DNA of 7,957 nt from an uncultured Sphingomonas sp. (GCA_934555855.1 CAKTFL010000089.1:1-7957); one strand, 5' to 3'; positions 1-6,939 are shown, numbered from the stretch's first letter. Made by a program: numbers and translations. Notes: generated by a model not told the origin, from the letters alone.

Positions 1-297
1 GTCCTGCACCATGCTCCCGTACAGCACGGCGCGGGGGTCCCCAGTCCGGTGGCCGAGACGGATACGGTGCCGGACGAGCCGATGCTGTCGCGCCATGCCC
101 TTGAGGCGACGCGCGACTCGCTCGACGTGCTCAGCCGTCTGGTGACCCGGCCGGAGCCCGGCAGCGACGGCACGCTGGAGGGGCTGGTCCGCGACATGCT
201 CCGGCCGATGCTGCGCGAGTGGATGGATGCGCGTCTGCCCGAGATCGTCGAGACGATGGTGGCGCGGGAAATCGCGAAGATCACCGGCCAGGGCTGA
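1..297 (+). CDS. PopZ-like DUF2497 protein, C-terminal part (5' end outside window)
   Basis: The reading frame is open from the first base and ends at TGA 295-297, so 98 residues of a protein that starts upstream are visible. The first ~45 residues are low in order and rich in Pro, Asp and Glu. The last ~40 are amphipathic helices with the family signature LVRDMLRPMLREWMDARLP followed by a Glu/Ile-rich helix ending ITGQG. That C-terminal pattern is the oligomerisation region of PopZ/DUF2497 proteins of Alphaproteobacteria. In Caulobacter these form the polar scaffold that anchors the chromosome and recruits cell-cycle proteins. The conserved N-terminal helix of the family would lie outside the window. 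A GTG at 49 could serve as a start, but choosing it would discard an open, compositionally similar upstream stretch, so I treat the gene as truncated by the window edge. A valS gene follows 61 bp downstream, an arrangement I recall from other Alphaproteobacteria. The exact role in this organism is inferred. Confidence 0.82.
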   Translation, partial: VLHHAPVQHGAGVPSPVAETDTVPDEPMLSRHALEATRDSLDVLSRLVTRPEPGSDGTLEGLVRDMLRPMLREWMDARLPEIVETMVAREIAKITGQG

Positions 298-358
298 TCC
301 CGCCTTCGTCGCCTGTCGGGGGTGACGAAACCGGGCGAGCGCGGCTAAGGGCGCAGCC

Positions 359-3007
359 ATGACCGAGCTCTCCAAGACCTTCGACCCCGCCGCGATCGAA
401 TCCCGCTGGTACGCGCATTGGGAGGAAAAGGGCCTTTTCCGCCCCGAGCGCTCGGGCGCGGAGCCCTGGACGATCGTCAATCCGCCGCCCAACGTGACCG
501 GCAGCCTGCATATTGGTCACGCACTCGACAACACGCTTCAGGATATTCTGACCCGCCACGCCCGGCTGAAGGGCAAGGACGCGCTGTGGGTGGTCGGCAC
601 GGACCATGCCGGCATCGCGACGCAGATGGTGGTCGAGCGGCAGATGGCGGCGCGGGGCGAGAAGCGCACCGATCTCAGCCGTGAGGAGTTCATCGCCAGG
701 GTCTGGGACTGGAAGGCGGAAAGCGGCGGGCAGATCACGGGCCAGCTGCGGCGGCTGGGCTGCTCGATGGACTGGGCGAACGAGCGCTTCACCATGGACG
801 AGGGCTTCAGCCGCGCGGTGCTGAAGGTGTTCGTGGAACTGCACCGTCAGGGGCTGCTGTATCGCGACAAGCGACTGGTGAACTGGGACCCGGGCCTGGG
901 CACCGCGATCAGCGACCTGGAGGTTGAAACGCGGGAGACCCAGGGCAAGTTCTGGCACCTGCGCTATCCGCTGGAGGACGGCAGCGGCACAATTGCGGTC
1001 GCGACCACCCGACCGGAAACGATGCTGGCCGACATGGCGGTCGCGGTGCATCCAACGGATGAGCGCTACACCGCCCTGATCGGCAAGCGCGTGCGCCTGC
1101 CGATCACCGGCCGCCTTATCCCGATCGTCGCCGACGAGCACGCCGATCCCGAACTGGGCTCGGGCGCGGTGAAGATCACGCCGGGGCACGACTTCAACGA
1201 TTTCGAAGTCGGCCGTCGCGCCGCCATCGAGGCGCGCGACATGCTCAACATGCTCGGCGCGAAGGCGGAGGTGGTGCAGACCGCCGATGGCCTGATTCCC
1301 GCCGACCTGCTCGGCCTTGACCGCTTCGAGGCGCGTGACCGCATCGTCAAGCTGCTGGAGGGCGAGGGGGTGCTCGAGCGCGTCGAGGAGCGCGTCATCC
1401 AGACGCCGTTCGGCGATCGGTCAGGGGTGGTGATCGAGCCGTGGCTGACCGATCAATGGTATGTCGATGCCGCGACCCTGGCCAGGCGCCCGGTCGAGGC
1501 GGTGCGCGAGGGGCGGATCAGGCTTGTGCCCAAGACCTGGGAGAAGACCTTCTTCAACTGGATGGACAACATCCAGCCCTGGTGCGTCAGCCGTCAGCTG
1601 TGGTGGGGCCACCGTATCCCGGCATGGTATGCCGAGGACGGCCGGGTATTCGTCGCCGAAACCGAGGAAGAGGCGCGAGCGCAGGCGGGCGAGGGCGTGA
1701 CGCTTAGCCGTGACCCGGATGTTCTCGACACCTGGTTCTCGTCCGCCCTCTGGCCGTTCGCGACACTCGGCTGGCCCGACGCGAACGATCCGACCCTGGC
1801 CGGGCGCTATCCAAACGATGTGCTGATCTCCGGCTTCGACATCCTGTTCTTCTGGGATGCGCGGATGATGATGCAGGGTATGCACTTCATGGAAGAAGTG
1901 CCATTCAAGACTCTGTACCTCCACGGCCTTGTCCGCGCGGCGGACGGCGCGAAGATGTCCAAGTCGAAGGGCAACACGGTCGATCCGCTCGGCTTGATCG
2001 ACCGCTATGGCGCGGATGCTTTGCGCTTCTTCATGGCGGCGATGGAGAGCCAGGGCCGCGACATCAAGATGGATGAGAAGCGGGTCGAGGGATATCGCAA
2101 CTTCGCCACCAAGCTGTGGAACGCGGCGCGCTTCTGTCAGGCGAACGGGATCGGCGGATCGGCGACGCTCGACGCGCCGGAAGCGACGCTGGCGGTCAAC
2201 AAGTGGATCATCGCCGAATGCATCCGCACGGTGCAGGCGGTAGACCTCGCATTGGCGGAATACCGCTTCGATGCCGCCGCCAATGCCGTCTACCAGTTCA
2301 TCTGGAGCCGGTTTTGCGACTGGTATCTGGAACTGATCAAGCCTGTCCTGAGCAAGGTCGAAGGGGGCCAGATTGACGGCGAGACCCAGGCGGTGGCTGG
2401 CTGGGTGCTCGATCAGATCCTGGTCCTGCTCCACCCGTTCATGCCCTTCATCACCGAGGAGCTGTGGCACGCGCTGTCGTCGCGCGATCACGAGCTGATC
2501 GTTGCGTGCTGGCCCCAGGCGGACGCGCGCAGCCTCGACCCCGCCGCAGAGGCGGAAATCGACTGGTTGATCCGGCTCGTGGGCGAGATCCGCGCCGCCC
2601 GGACGGAGCTGAACGTCCCGCCGGGCGCGCGCCTGCCGCTCCACGTGCGCGATGCCGGCGCGGACACGGCGGCCCGGCTGAACCGCCAGCAGCCGGCGCT
2701 CGCACGCCTTGCCCGTGTCGAGCTGGTCGACGGTGAGCCGAGCGGCGGCGCTGCCCAGGTCGTGGTGGACGAGGCGACCTTTATCCTGCCGCTGGAAGGA
2801 GTGATCGATCTCGCCGCGGAGCGCGCCCGGCTGACCAAAGCGATCGCCGCCGCCGAAAAGGAACGCGACGGGCTGGCCAACCGGCTGAACAATCCGAGCT
2901 TTGTCGAACGCGCGAAGCCGGAAGCGGTCGACAAGGCCCGCGCCGATCACGCCGACAAGGCGGCGGAGGCGGAGCGGCTGTCAGCGGCATTCGGTCGGCT
3001 AGGCTGA
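359..3007 (+). CDS. valS: Valyl-tRNA synthetase (ValRS)
   Basis: Cytoplasmic class I aminoacyl-tRNA synthetase that charges tRNA-Val with valine using ATP and edits mischarged threonine. The 882-residue product has the elements in family order. The class I HIGH motif is at residues 51-54, within [17 protein letters not shown]. The CP1 editing domain carries TTRPETML (216-223) and the HDFND segment (277-281). The second signature KMSKS is at 532-536. A helical anticodon-binding domain covers about 640-780. The C-terminal ~65 residues, rich in Ala, Arg and Glu, match the coiled-coil tRNA-binding arm and end in a family-like [13 protein letters not shown] segment. The length is normal for alphaproteobacterial ValRS. 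AAGGG at 347-351 sits 7 nt before the ATG and supports this start. No leader attenuator or T-box is visible in the 61-bp gap upstream. Oddity: a variable loop at residues ~662-670 (PVLSKVEGG) is encoded by a short palindromic repeat inserted in frame, annotated separately. Confidence 0.98.
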   Translation: MTELSKTFDPAAIESRWYAHWEEKGLFRPERSGAEPWTIVNPPPNVTGSLHIGHALDNTLQDILTRHARLKGKDALWVVGTDHAGIATQMVVERQMAARGEKRTDLSREEFIARVWDWKAESGGQITGQLRRLGCSMDWANERFTMDEGFSRAVLKVFVELHRQGLLYRDKRLVNWDPGLGTAISDLEVETRETQGKFWHLRYPLEDGSGTIAVATTRPETMLADMAVAVHPTDERYTALIGKRVRLPITGRLIPIVADEHADPELGSGAVKITPGHDFNDFEVGRRAAIEARDMLNMLGAKAEVVQTADGLIPADLLGLDRFEARDRIVKLLEGEGVLERVEERVIQTPFGDRSGVVIEPWLTDQWYVDAATLARRPVEAVREGRIRLVPKTWEKTFFNWMDNIQPWCVSRQLWWGHRIPAWYAEDGRVFVAETEEEARAQAGEGVTLSRDPDVLDTWFSSALWPFATLGWPDANDPTLAGRYPNDVLISGFDILFFWDARMMMQGMHFMEEVPFKTLYLHGLVRAADGAKMSKSKGNTVDPLGLIDRYGADALRFFMAAMESQGRDIKMDEKRVEGYRNFATKLWNAARFCQANGIGGSATLDAPEATLAVNKWIIAECIRTVQAVDLALAEYRFDAAANAVYQFIWSRFCDWYLELIKPVLSKVEGGQIDGETQAVAGWVLDQILVLLHPFMPFITEELWHALSSRDHELIVACWPQADARSLDPAAEAEIDWLIRLVGEIRAARTELNVPPGARLPLHVRDAGADTAARLNRQQPALARLARVELVDGEPSGGAAQVVVDEATFILPLEGVIDLAAERARLTKAIAAAEKERDGLANRLNNPSFVERAKPEAVDKARADHADKAAEAERLSAAFGRLG
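2342..2366 (+). repeat. Short REP-like palindromic element in frame within valS
   Basis: The segment begins CCTGTCCTGAGC and ends TCGAAGGGG. It resembles the short palindromic repeat that I recall as abundant in sphingomonad genomes, of the form CCTGTCCTGAGC-N4-TCGAAGGG. Read in the valS frame it gives PVLSKVEGG, and in the +1 frame ACPEQGRR, both close to the peptide signatures this repeat leaves in sphingomonad proteins. It falls between the conserved ELIK and ETQAVAGW blocks of the anticodon-binding domain, where family members vary in length, so the reading frame and presumably the function survive. Only this one copy is seen in the window. The stem is imperfect here: the expected AGGAC partner of GTCCT is AGGGG, which suggests an old, decayed copy. 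Family assignment is from memory of the consensus, not a search. Confidence 0.65.
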
Positions 3008-3033
3008 GCCGTCGCCTCGATCACAAAGTCTTA

Positions 3034-3066
3034 GCGCCTTCCCTTGCATATCGGCCGGGAAGGAGC
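3034..3066 (+). promoter_or_regulatory. Hairpin sequestering the Shine-Dalgarno of the EAL gene
   Basis: GCGCCTTCCC (3034-3043) can pair with GGGAAGGAGC (3057-3066) in 9 of 10 positions, with a single G/A mismatch and a 13-nt loop. The right arm contains the whole Shine-Dalgarno AAGGAG (3060-3065), which lies 6 nt before the ATG at 3072. If the RNA folds this way the ribosome site is masked, so translation would need a melting factor, temperature, or coupling to ribosomes leaving valS 60 nt upstream. There is no T-run, so it is not a good intrinsic terminator for valS. The pairing is read directly from the sequence; a regulatory role is inference. Confidence 0.45.
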
Positions 3067-3071
3067 CGAGC

Positions 3072-3830
3072 ATGACGGGGTGTGTAGGATGCAGGGCGGG
3101 GGCGGAGGATTTCGGCCTCGCCATGGCGTTTCAGCCGATCGTGGACTGCGAGACCGGCCGACCGTTCGCGTATGAGGCGTTGGTGCGCGGTGCGGGCGGA
3201 CAGAGCGCGGGCGAGATGCTGGCGCGGGTAACGCCTGACAACCGCTATGCTTTCGACCAGCAATGCCGGGTCGCCGCGATCGAGCAGGCAGTGGCGGCGG
3301 GTATCCTGGACAGCGGCGCGCGTCTGTCGATCAACTTCCTGCCCAACGCCGTCTATTCGCCGGTCGCCTGCATCCAGCTGACGTTAACCACGGCGAGGCG
3401 GGTGGGCTTGCCGATCGATCGACTTATCTTCGAGTTCACCGAGAACGAGCGCATGGCGGACACCGACCATGTCGCCGACATCATCGACGCCTATCGCCGC
3501 ATGGGGTTCGCCACCGCGCTGGACGATTTCGGCGCGGGCTATGCCGGCCTCGGCCTGCTTGCGCGATTTCAGACGGATCTGGTGAAGCTCGACATGGAAC
3601 TGATTCGCGACATCGACGCTGCCGAGCCGCGCCAGATCATCGTGGACGGCATCGTTCGCATTATGGAGCGGATGGGGATCACGGTCATTGCCGAGGGAGT
3701 CGAGACGATCGCCGAATACGACACCCTGCGTTCGCTGGGTGTAAGCTATATCCAGGGTTACCTGCTGGGTCGCCCCGCGCTGGGCGCGCTGCCGCCAGTC
3801 ACGCTGCCCGATCGGGTGCGTGCCGCCTGA
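3072..3830 (+). CDS. Stand-alone EAL-domain c-di-GMP phosphodiesterase
   Basis: Predicted cytoplasmic enzyme that would hydrolyse cyclic di-GMP to pGpG and so favour motility over sessile growth. The 252-residue protein is almost entirely one EAL domain, from AFQPIVD (19-25) to the QGYLLGRP end (228-235). The residues expected of an active enzyme are present: E35 of the EALVR motif, N88 in SINFLPN, E121 in FEFTE, D151-D152 in DDFGAGYAGL, K172 in VKLDME, E208 in AEGVET and Q228. Loop 6 (DFGAGY) is intact. The sequence style (YEALVRG, RYAFDQQCRV, SINFLPNAV) resembles the EAL half of BLUF-EAL proteins such as BluF/BlrP1, but no BLUF, PAS or GGDEF domain precedes it. The only N-terminal extra is a short CVGC motif (residues 4-7). 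The strong AAGGAG at 3060-3065 supports the ATG at 3072 over the internal Met18. It lies 64 bp after valS on the same strand and faces the small HSP gene. Activity rather than a sensing role is inferred from motif integrity. Confidence 0.93.
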   Translation: MTGCVGCRAGAEDFGLAMAFQPIVDCETGRPFAYEALVRGAGGQSAGEMLARVTPDNRYAFDQQCRVAAIEQAVAAGILDSGARLSINFLPNAVYSPVACIQLTLTTARRVGLPIDRLIFEFTENERMADTDHVADIIDAYRRMGFATALDDFGAGYAGLGLLARFQTDLVKLDMELIRDIDAAEPRQIIVDGIVRIMERMGITVIAEGVETIAEYDTLRSLGVSYIQGYLLGRPALGALPPVTLPDRVRAA

Positions 3831-3842
3831 GCCACGACGCCC

Positions 3843-3860
3843 AAAGGCGCCCGAGCCTTT
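3843..3860 (+). terminator. Weak hairpin between convergent EAL and small HSP genes
   Basis: AAAGGC (3843-3848) and GCCTTT (3855-3860) form a perfect 6-bp stem with a 6-nt loop, 13 bases after the EAL stop. The A-tract on one side and T-tract on the other give a bidirectional look. A second inverted repeat, GCGCCTG (3879-3885) with CAGGCGC (3899-3905), lies closer to the small HSP stop. Neither has a long T-run, so intrinsic termination is plausible but weakly supported. Confidence 0.35.
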
Positions 3861-3878
3861 CGGCCCGGACGCCCTCCA

Positions 3879-3905
3879 GCGCCTGGAAAAGGGAGCAACA
3901 GGCGC
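3879..3905 (-). terminator. Second inverted repeat downstream of the small HSP gene
   Basis: A 7-bp perfect stem, GCGCCTG at 3879-3885 with CAGGCGC at 3899-3905, and a 13-nt loop. It starts 21 bases beyond the stop codon of the minus-strand small HSP gene. No clear T-run follows on either strand, so termination is only a possibility. Confidence 0.25.
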
Positions 3906-3926
3906 CGAACCGTTTATGCCGTCCGC

Positions 3927-4406
3927 TCAGGCGGCCTGCGCCGAGTCAGCGGGGACGGCATCATTCTCCACCGCGGCGAGCGGAGCGCCCGTCCTGACGG
4001 TTATCGTCTTCGGCTTCATCGCCTCGGGCACTTCGCGCACCAAATCGATGATCAGCAGGCCGTCGTTCAGTTGAGCATCCTCGACGAAGACGAAGTCGGC
4101 GAGCTCGAACCGACGCTCGAAGCTGCGATTCGCGATGCCGAGGTGCAGGAACGACTGGCCCTGGTGAGCCTTGTCGTCCTTCTTGCCGGCGACGAGCAGC
4201 AGGTTCTGCTGCGCGGTGATCTCGATCTCGTCACGGGCAAAGCCGGCCACCGCGAGCGTGATGCGGTACCGATCCTCGGAGACGCGTTCGAGATTGAAAG
4301 GCGGATAGTTCTCGGCCTGCGCGCCGCGCGCATTGGCTTCGAGAAGGTCGAACAACCGATCAAAGCCGATTGTCGAGCGACGATAGGGAGTTAGGTCAAG
4401 GCGCAT
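3927..4406 (-). CDS. ibpA: Small heat-shock protein, Hsp20/alpha-crystallin (IbpA-like)
   Basis: ATP-independent holdase that binds unfolding proteins in the cytoplasm and passes them to DnaK/ClpB-type refolding machinery. The 159-residue product follows the bacterial class A (IbpA) plan. The N-terminal arm contains STIGFDRLFDLLE (residues 11-23). The alpha-crystallin domain spans ~36-138, with FNLERVSEDRYRITLAVAGF (38-57), EIEITAQQNLLLVAG (60-74) and the conserved A-x-L-x-x-G-L element at 111-117. The C-terminal ITV (135-137) matches the I-x-I/V oligomerisation motif and is followed by a flexible Ala-rich tail. The frame is open further upstream, to ~4544, but GGAGG at 4414-4418 lies 7 nt before the ATG at 4404-4406 and family alignment begins there. 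The leader holds a ROSE-type thermometer and a heat-shock-like promoter, so control is probably double: sigma-32 at transcription and RNA melting at translation. It is convergent with the EAL gene. Confidence 0.95.
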   Translation of the reverse strand: MRLDLTPYRRSTIGFDRLFDLLEANARGAQAENYPPFNLERVSEDRYRITLAVAGFARDEIEITAQQNLLLVAGKKDDKAHQGQSFLHLGIANRSFERRFELADFVFVEDAQLNDGLLIIDLVREVPEAMKPKTITVRTGAPLAAVENDAVPADSAQAA

Positions 4407-4494
4407 ATCAGATCCTCCGTTGAGCGACATGATGTTTGCCGGCATCCGCCATTGCGCGATGCCAGTGTACGGCCCGTCACCGGCACCGTACGGA
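4407..4494 (-). ncRNA. ROSE-type RNA thermometer in the small HSP leader
   Basis: Three hairpins can be drawn in the ~88-nt leader, read on the minus strand. Hairpin 1 pairs GTACGG with CCGTAC (4486-4491 with 4467-4472). Hairpin 2 pairs CTGGCATC with GATGCCGG (4458-4465 with 4439-4446). The start-proximal hairpin covers 4433-4407. There AUCA pairs with UGAU, then after a U/C mismatch and a G-U pair, UCGCU pairs with the Shine-Dalgarno AGGA with its G bulged, leaving a CAACGG loop. The U(U/C)GCU anti-SD with a bulged G is the hallmark of ROSE elements, which repress alpha- and gammaproteobacterial small HSP genes at normal temperature and melt on heating. The leader length, number of stems and gene type all agree. 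The 5' end is set from the predicted promoter and is approximate. Confidence 0.8.
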
Positions 4495-4499
4495 ACAAT

Positions 4500-4527
4500 A
4501 TTTGGTAACGCGGGAACCAACTTCAAG
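4500..4527 (-). promoter_or_regulatory. Putative sigma-32 (RpoH) heat-shock promoter of the small HSP gene
   Basis: On the minus strand a perfect CTTGAA (4527-4522), preceded by CC, is followed after 14 nt by TACCAAAT (4507-4500). CTTGAA matches the sigma-32 -35 core exactly, and the -10 matches CCCCATAT in 5 of 8 positions. Spacing is within the range known for this sigma factor. Transcription would start near 4494, which gives a leader of the size expected for a ROSE element. The -35 is convincing; the -10 is moderate. Confidence 0.55.
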
Positions 4528-4726
4528 GGTCGGTTTAACGCCATGATTGCAACGAGTTGCCGATTTACCCATGAAATTGCTCAACCGAAGCTGATCAGCC
4601 GAGGTTCAGACAAGGGGTGCTAGTTGAGACCGAGGAAGGGGGAGCCGGACGGTGCCGGTGTCTGGAAGCTCCCGCGGCGCCCGGGTTACCCCTTCCACCC
4701 CGCCATCTATGTGCGCTAACGGCAAA

Positions 4727-4752
4727 CGCCCGGACCGTTTCCGATCCGGGCG
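4727..4752 (-). terminator. GC-rich perfect hairpin, possible terminator
   Basis: CGCCCGGA (4727-4734) and TCCGGGCG (4745-4752) form a perfect 8-bp stem with a 10-nt loop. On the minus strand the stem is followed by GTTTGCCGTT, a short T-rich tail, so it could end a minus-strand transcript starting between here and lolC. No gene for it to terminate is evident. It could equally be a stem of a structured RNA or a protein-binding palindrome. Confidence 0.35.
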
Positions 4753-4892
4753 CCTGCGTGACGATCGCTCGTCAGCCCCCTTGATGTGTCACCGCTCTCA
4801 CGCCTTGTCGGCGGAGCTGGCGACTGTCCCCGAACCACGGCCTTTGCCTGTGTCCCAGTAACGGCAGAGCTACGGTGCGTCCGATTGCTTGT

Positions 4893-4910
4893 CACGCCGC
4901 ATGTGGCGTG
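4893..4910 (+). repeat. Short inverted repeat upstream of lolC
   Basis: CACGCC (4893-4898) and GGCGTG (4905-4910) are a perfect 6-bp inverted repeat around GCATGT, about 90 bases before the lolC start. No T-run follows. It could be an operator-like palindrome or a leader hairpin; no regulator can be named. Confidence 0.3.
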
Positions 4911-4999
4911 GCGGCGACGATTACACGGCTCTTGTGTCGGTTGCGCCACAGTGGCGGCGCTGTTGCACCGGGACGAGGCAGTCCGTAGAGCCGGCAACC

Positions 5000-6250
5000 A
5001 TGATCCTTTCCCGCTACGAACGGATGATCGCCAAGCGCTACCTGCTGCCGGGCAAGGGAGAGCGGTTCATCGTGCTCGTCGCCGGCTTCAGCCTGGGCGC
5101 CGTGATGCTCGGCGTCGCCGCGCTGGTGATCGTCATGAGCGTCATGAACGGCTTCCGCGCGGAGCTGTTCGACAAGATCGTCGGGCTGAACGGTCATGCC
5201 GTGATCCAGGGCGCCGGCGGGCGCCTGCCCGACTGGCGCGAAGTGGTGCGGCAGGCGCGCGCCACCGCCGGTGTCACCAGTGCCGTACCGCTGATCGAAC
5301 AGCCGCTGTTCGCGACCTTCAATGGCCGCAGCGAGGGTATCCTTGTCCGAGGGATGCGGCAGGAGGATATCCGCCGCAACCAGACGCTGGAAGGCAAGGT
5401 GATCGTCGGCTCGCTCGCTTCGATCATACCGGGCAGCAACCGCGTCGCGATCGGGTCCCGCCTGGCAGAGGCGTTGGGCGCTGATATCGGCAGCCAGATC
5501 ACCATCATCAATCCGCAGGGGCCCTCGACGCCGTTCGGCACCGTGCCCCGCTATGTCAGCTATACCGTCGGCGCGATCTTCGAGATCGGTGTGTATGATT
5601 ACGACAAGGCCTATGTGGTCATGCCGATCGAGGACGCGCAGACGCTGCTGCTGCTCGGCGATACGGTCGGCATGATCGAGGTGCAGACCGTGGATGCCGA
5701 CCGGGTGACCCAGATCCTGGCGCCGCTGCGCGACAAGGTCGCCGGCAATGCGGTAATCGCCGACTGGCACACCATGAACGCGCAGCTGTTCGAAGCACTG
5801 GCGGTGGAGCGGGTGGCGATGTTCACCGTGCTGTGCATCATCATCCTCGTTGCCGCCTTCAACATCGCTTCCTCGCTCATCATGCTGGTCCGGGCGAAGA
5901 CGCGCGATATCGCGATCCTGCGGACGATGGGTGCGACGCGCGGCGCGATGATGCGGATCTTCATGACGGTGGGCACGACCATCGGCGTGCTCGGGACCGC
6001 TGCCGGGCTGGCGCTCGGCTTCGTGTTCCTGTTCTATCGCCAGGGTGTTGTGAACTTCGTCCAGTTCGTCACCGGGCAGAACCTATGGGACCCGTCAATC
6101 CGCTATTTGACCGAACTACCTTCCCAACCCGATACCGTAGAGGTCACGGTGATCGTCGCCATGGCGCTGCTCTTCTCCTTCCTGGCGACGCTCTATCCGG
6201 CGTGGAAGGCAGCAAGCACTGATCCTGTTCAGGTGCTACGTTATGAGTGA
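5000..6250 (+). CDS. lolC: LolC/LolE-family lipoprotein-releasing ABC transporter permease
   Basis: Inner-membrane subunit that, with the ATPase LolD, extracts mature lipoproteins from the inner membrane and hands them to periplasmic LolA. The 416 residues show the family plan. A cytoplasmic N-terminal stretch ([12 protein letters not shown]) is followed by TM1 at ~23-48 and a MacB-like periplasmic domain at ~50-265. TM2 lies at ~271-296, TM3 at ~322-346 and TM4 at ~380-400. The FtsX-type loop [16 protein letters not shown] is at 298-313 and the C-terminus is [18 protein letters not shown]. The segment [10 protein letters not shown] (171-180) sits where LolC carries its LolA-recruiting hook. 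Alphaproteobacteria usually have one such permease (called LolF) in place of the LolC/LolE pair, and no second permease is seen here. The ATG at 5000 is chosen because homology begins there; the frame is open upstream to ~4889, but that part reads as noise. No strong Shine-Dalgarno is visible. The 3' end overlaps lolD. Confidence 0.94.
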   Translation: MILSRYERMIAKRYLLPGKGERFIVLVAGFSLGAVMLGVAALVIVMSVMNGFRAELFDKIVGLNGHAVIQGAGGRLPDWREVVRQARATAGVTSAVPLIEQPLFATFNGRSEGILVRGMRQEDIRRNQTLEGKVIVGSLASIIPGSNRVAIGSRLAEALGADIGSQITIINPQGPSTPFGTVPRYVSYTVGAIFEIGVYDYDKAYVVMPIEDAQTLLLLGDTVGMIEVQTVDADRVTQILAPLRDKVAGNAVIADWHTMNAQLFEALAVERVAMFTVLCIIILVAAFNIASSLIMLVRAKTRDIAILRTMGATRGAMMRIFMTVGTTIGVLGTAAGLALGFVFLFYRQGVVNFVQFVTGQNLWDPSIRYLTELPSQPDTVEVTVIVAMALLFSFLATLYPAWKAASTDPVQVLRYE

Positions 6251-6917
6251 TGCCGTCCTGCGGACGACCGGCCTGGCGCGCAGCTTCACCCAAGGCGGGC
6301 AGACCATCGAGGTGCTGCGTGGCGTCGACCTCAGCGTCGCGCCGGGGGAGATCGTGGCGCTGCTGGGGCCGTCCGGTTCGGGCAAGTCGACCCTGCTCCA
6401 GGCGGTCGGGCTGCTGGAAGGCGGCTTTTCCGGGTCGATCCGGATTGCGGGCGAGGAGGCGGCGAGCCTCGACGCGCATGGCCGCACGGTGATGCGCCGC
6501 GACCGGCTAGGCTTCGTCTATCAGTTCCACCATCTCCTGCCCGATTTCAGCGCGGTGGAGAATGTCGTGCTGCCCCAGCTGGTGCGCGGCAGCGAGCCGC
6601 GGACGGCGCATGAGCGGGCTGCGGCATTGCTGTCGGCGCTGGGCGTCGGGCACCGGCTGGACCATCGGCCCAGCCAGTTGTCGGGCGGTGAGCAGCAGCG
6701 GGTCGCGGTGGCGCGGGCGCTGGCGAACAGGCCGGCGCTGGTGCTAGCCGACGAGCCCACGGGCAATCTGGACGAGCATACCGCCGACATCGTGCTGGCC
6801 GAACTTCTGAGACTTGTGCGCGAAGAAGGGTCGGCGGCGCTGATCGCGACGCATAACGAGCGGCTGGCCCAGCGGATGGATCGCATGGTCCGGCTGCACG
6901 AAGGCCAGTTGCAATAG
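6243..6917 (+). CDS. lolD: Lipoprotein-releasing system ATP-binding protein LolD
   Basis: Cytoplasmic ATPase that drives lipoprotein extraction by the LolC/LolE-type permease encoded immediately upstream. At 224 residues it has the normal LolD length and a full set of ABC motifs: Walker [10 protein letters not shown] (42-50), Q-loop Gln94 in [16 protein letters not shown], signature LSGGEQQR (146-153), Walker B LVLADE (166-171), D-loop GNLD (174-177) and H-loop His204 in ATHN. The Q-loop segment [14 protein letters not shown] is typical of LolD rather than of MacB or FtsE. The ATG lies inside the end of lolC (8-bp overlap, ATG 6243, lolC stop 6248-6250), so translation is probably coupled; AGG at 6231-6233 is the only SD-like element. 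It stands in one transcription unit with lolC and very likely the peroxidase gene. Confidence 0.96.
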   Translation: MSDAVLRTTGLARSFTQGGQTIEVLRGVDLSVAPGEIVALLGPSGSGKSTLLQAVGLLEGGFSGSIRIAGEEAASLDAHGRTVMRRDRLGFVYQFHHLLPDFSAVENVVLPQLVRGSEPRTAHERAAALLSALGVGHRLDHRPSQLSGGEQQRVAVARALANRPALVLADEPTGNLDEHTADIVLAELLRLVREEGSAALIATHNERLAQRMDRMVRLHEGQLQ

Positions 6918-6939
6918 CAGCCGGCGAGGGAGCCAGGTC

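Larger units (their letters stand above)
4528..4999. other. Intergenic stretch without a convincing gene
   Basis: About 470 bases separate the divergent small HSP and lolC genes. Short open frames exist on both strands (for example 4652-4861 + and 4716-4997 -), but they lack a Shine-Dalgarno, have Arg/Ser/Pro-rich random-looking translations and match no family I know. I found no tRNA arm, no SRP, RNase P or tmRNA signature, and no clear sigma-70 promoter for lolC, although one must lie here or farther upstream. Two good hairpins are present (4727-4752 and 4893-4910). The stretch could hold the lolC promoter and leader, an unrecognised small RNA, or remains of a lost gene. Confidence 0.5.

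Noticed and set aside
298..358. Amino-acid-responsive leader or attenuator before valS
   Set aside because: The gap has only 61 bases, with no Val-codon leader peptide, no T-box and no terminator.
281..1189. 302-codon minus-strand open frame over the valS 5' half
   Set aside because: Same cause; no family features, and it overlaps the HIGH motif and the editing domain.
1421..2950. 509-codon open frame antisense to valS
   Set aside because: A high-GC shadow of valS: Arg/Gln/His-rich translation without recognisable domains, while the other strand carries an unambiguous synthetase.
3263..3997. 244-codon plus-strand frame overlapping the EAL gene and the 3' end of the small HSP gene
   Set aside because: Frame-shifted shadow rich in Arg, His and Gly; the EAL frame carries every catalytic motif.
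4407..4544. 46-residue N-terminal extension of the small HSP
   Set aside because: The extension would run through the thermometer leader and part of the promoter; the GGAGG and the family alignment place the start at 4406.
4652..4861. Possible 69-residue protein in the intergenic block
   Set aside because: No Shine-Dalgarno, low-complexity Ser/Arg/Pro translation and a hairpin in its middle; not supported as coding.
4889..4999. 37-residue N-terminal extension of LolC
   Set aside because: The sequence is Arg/Cys-rich noise without homology; the family begins at [15 protein letters not shown] at 5000.
4621..4999. Candidate stable RNA (tRNA, SRP RNA, RNase P, tmRNA, 6S)
   Set aside because: I looked on both strands for the T-arm, the SRP GGAAG core, RNase P P4 and tmRNA ends and saw none that fit; 6S cannot be judged without folding.
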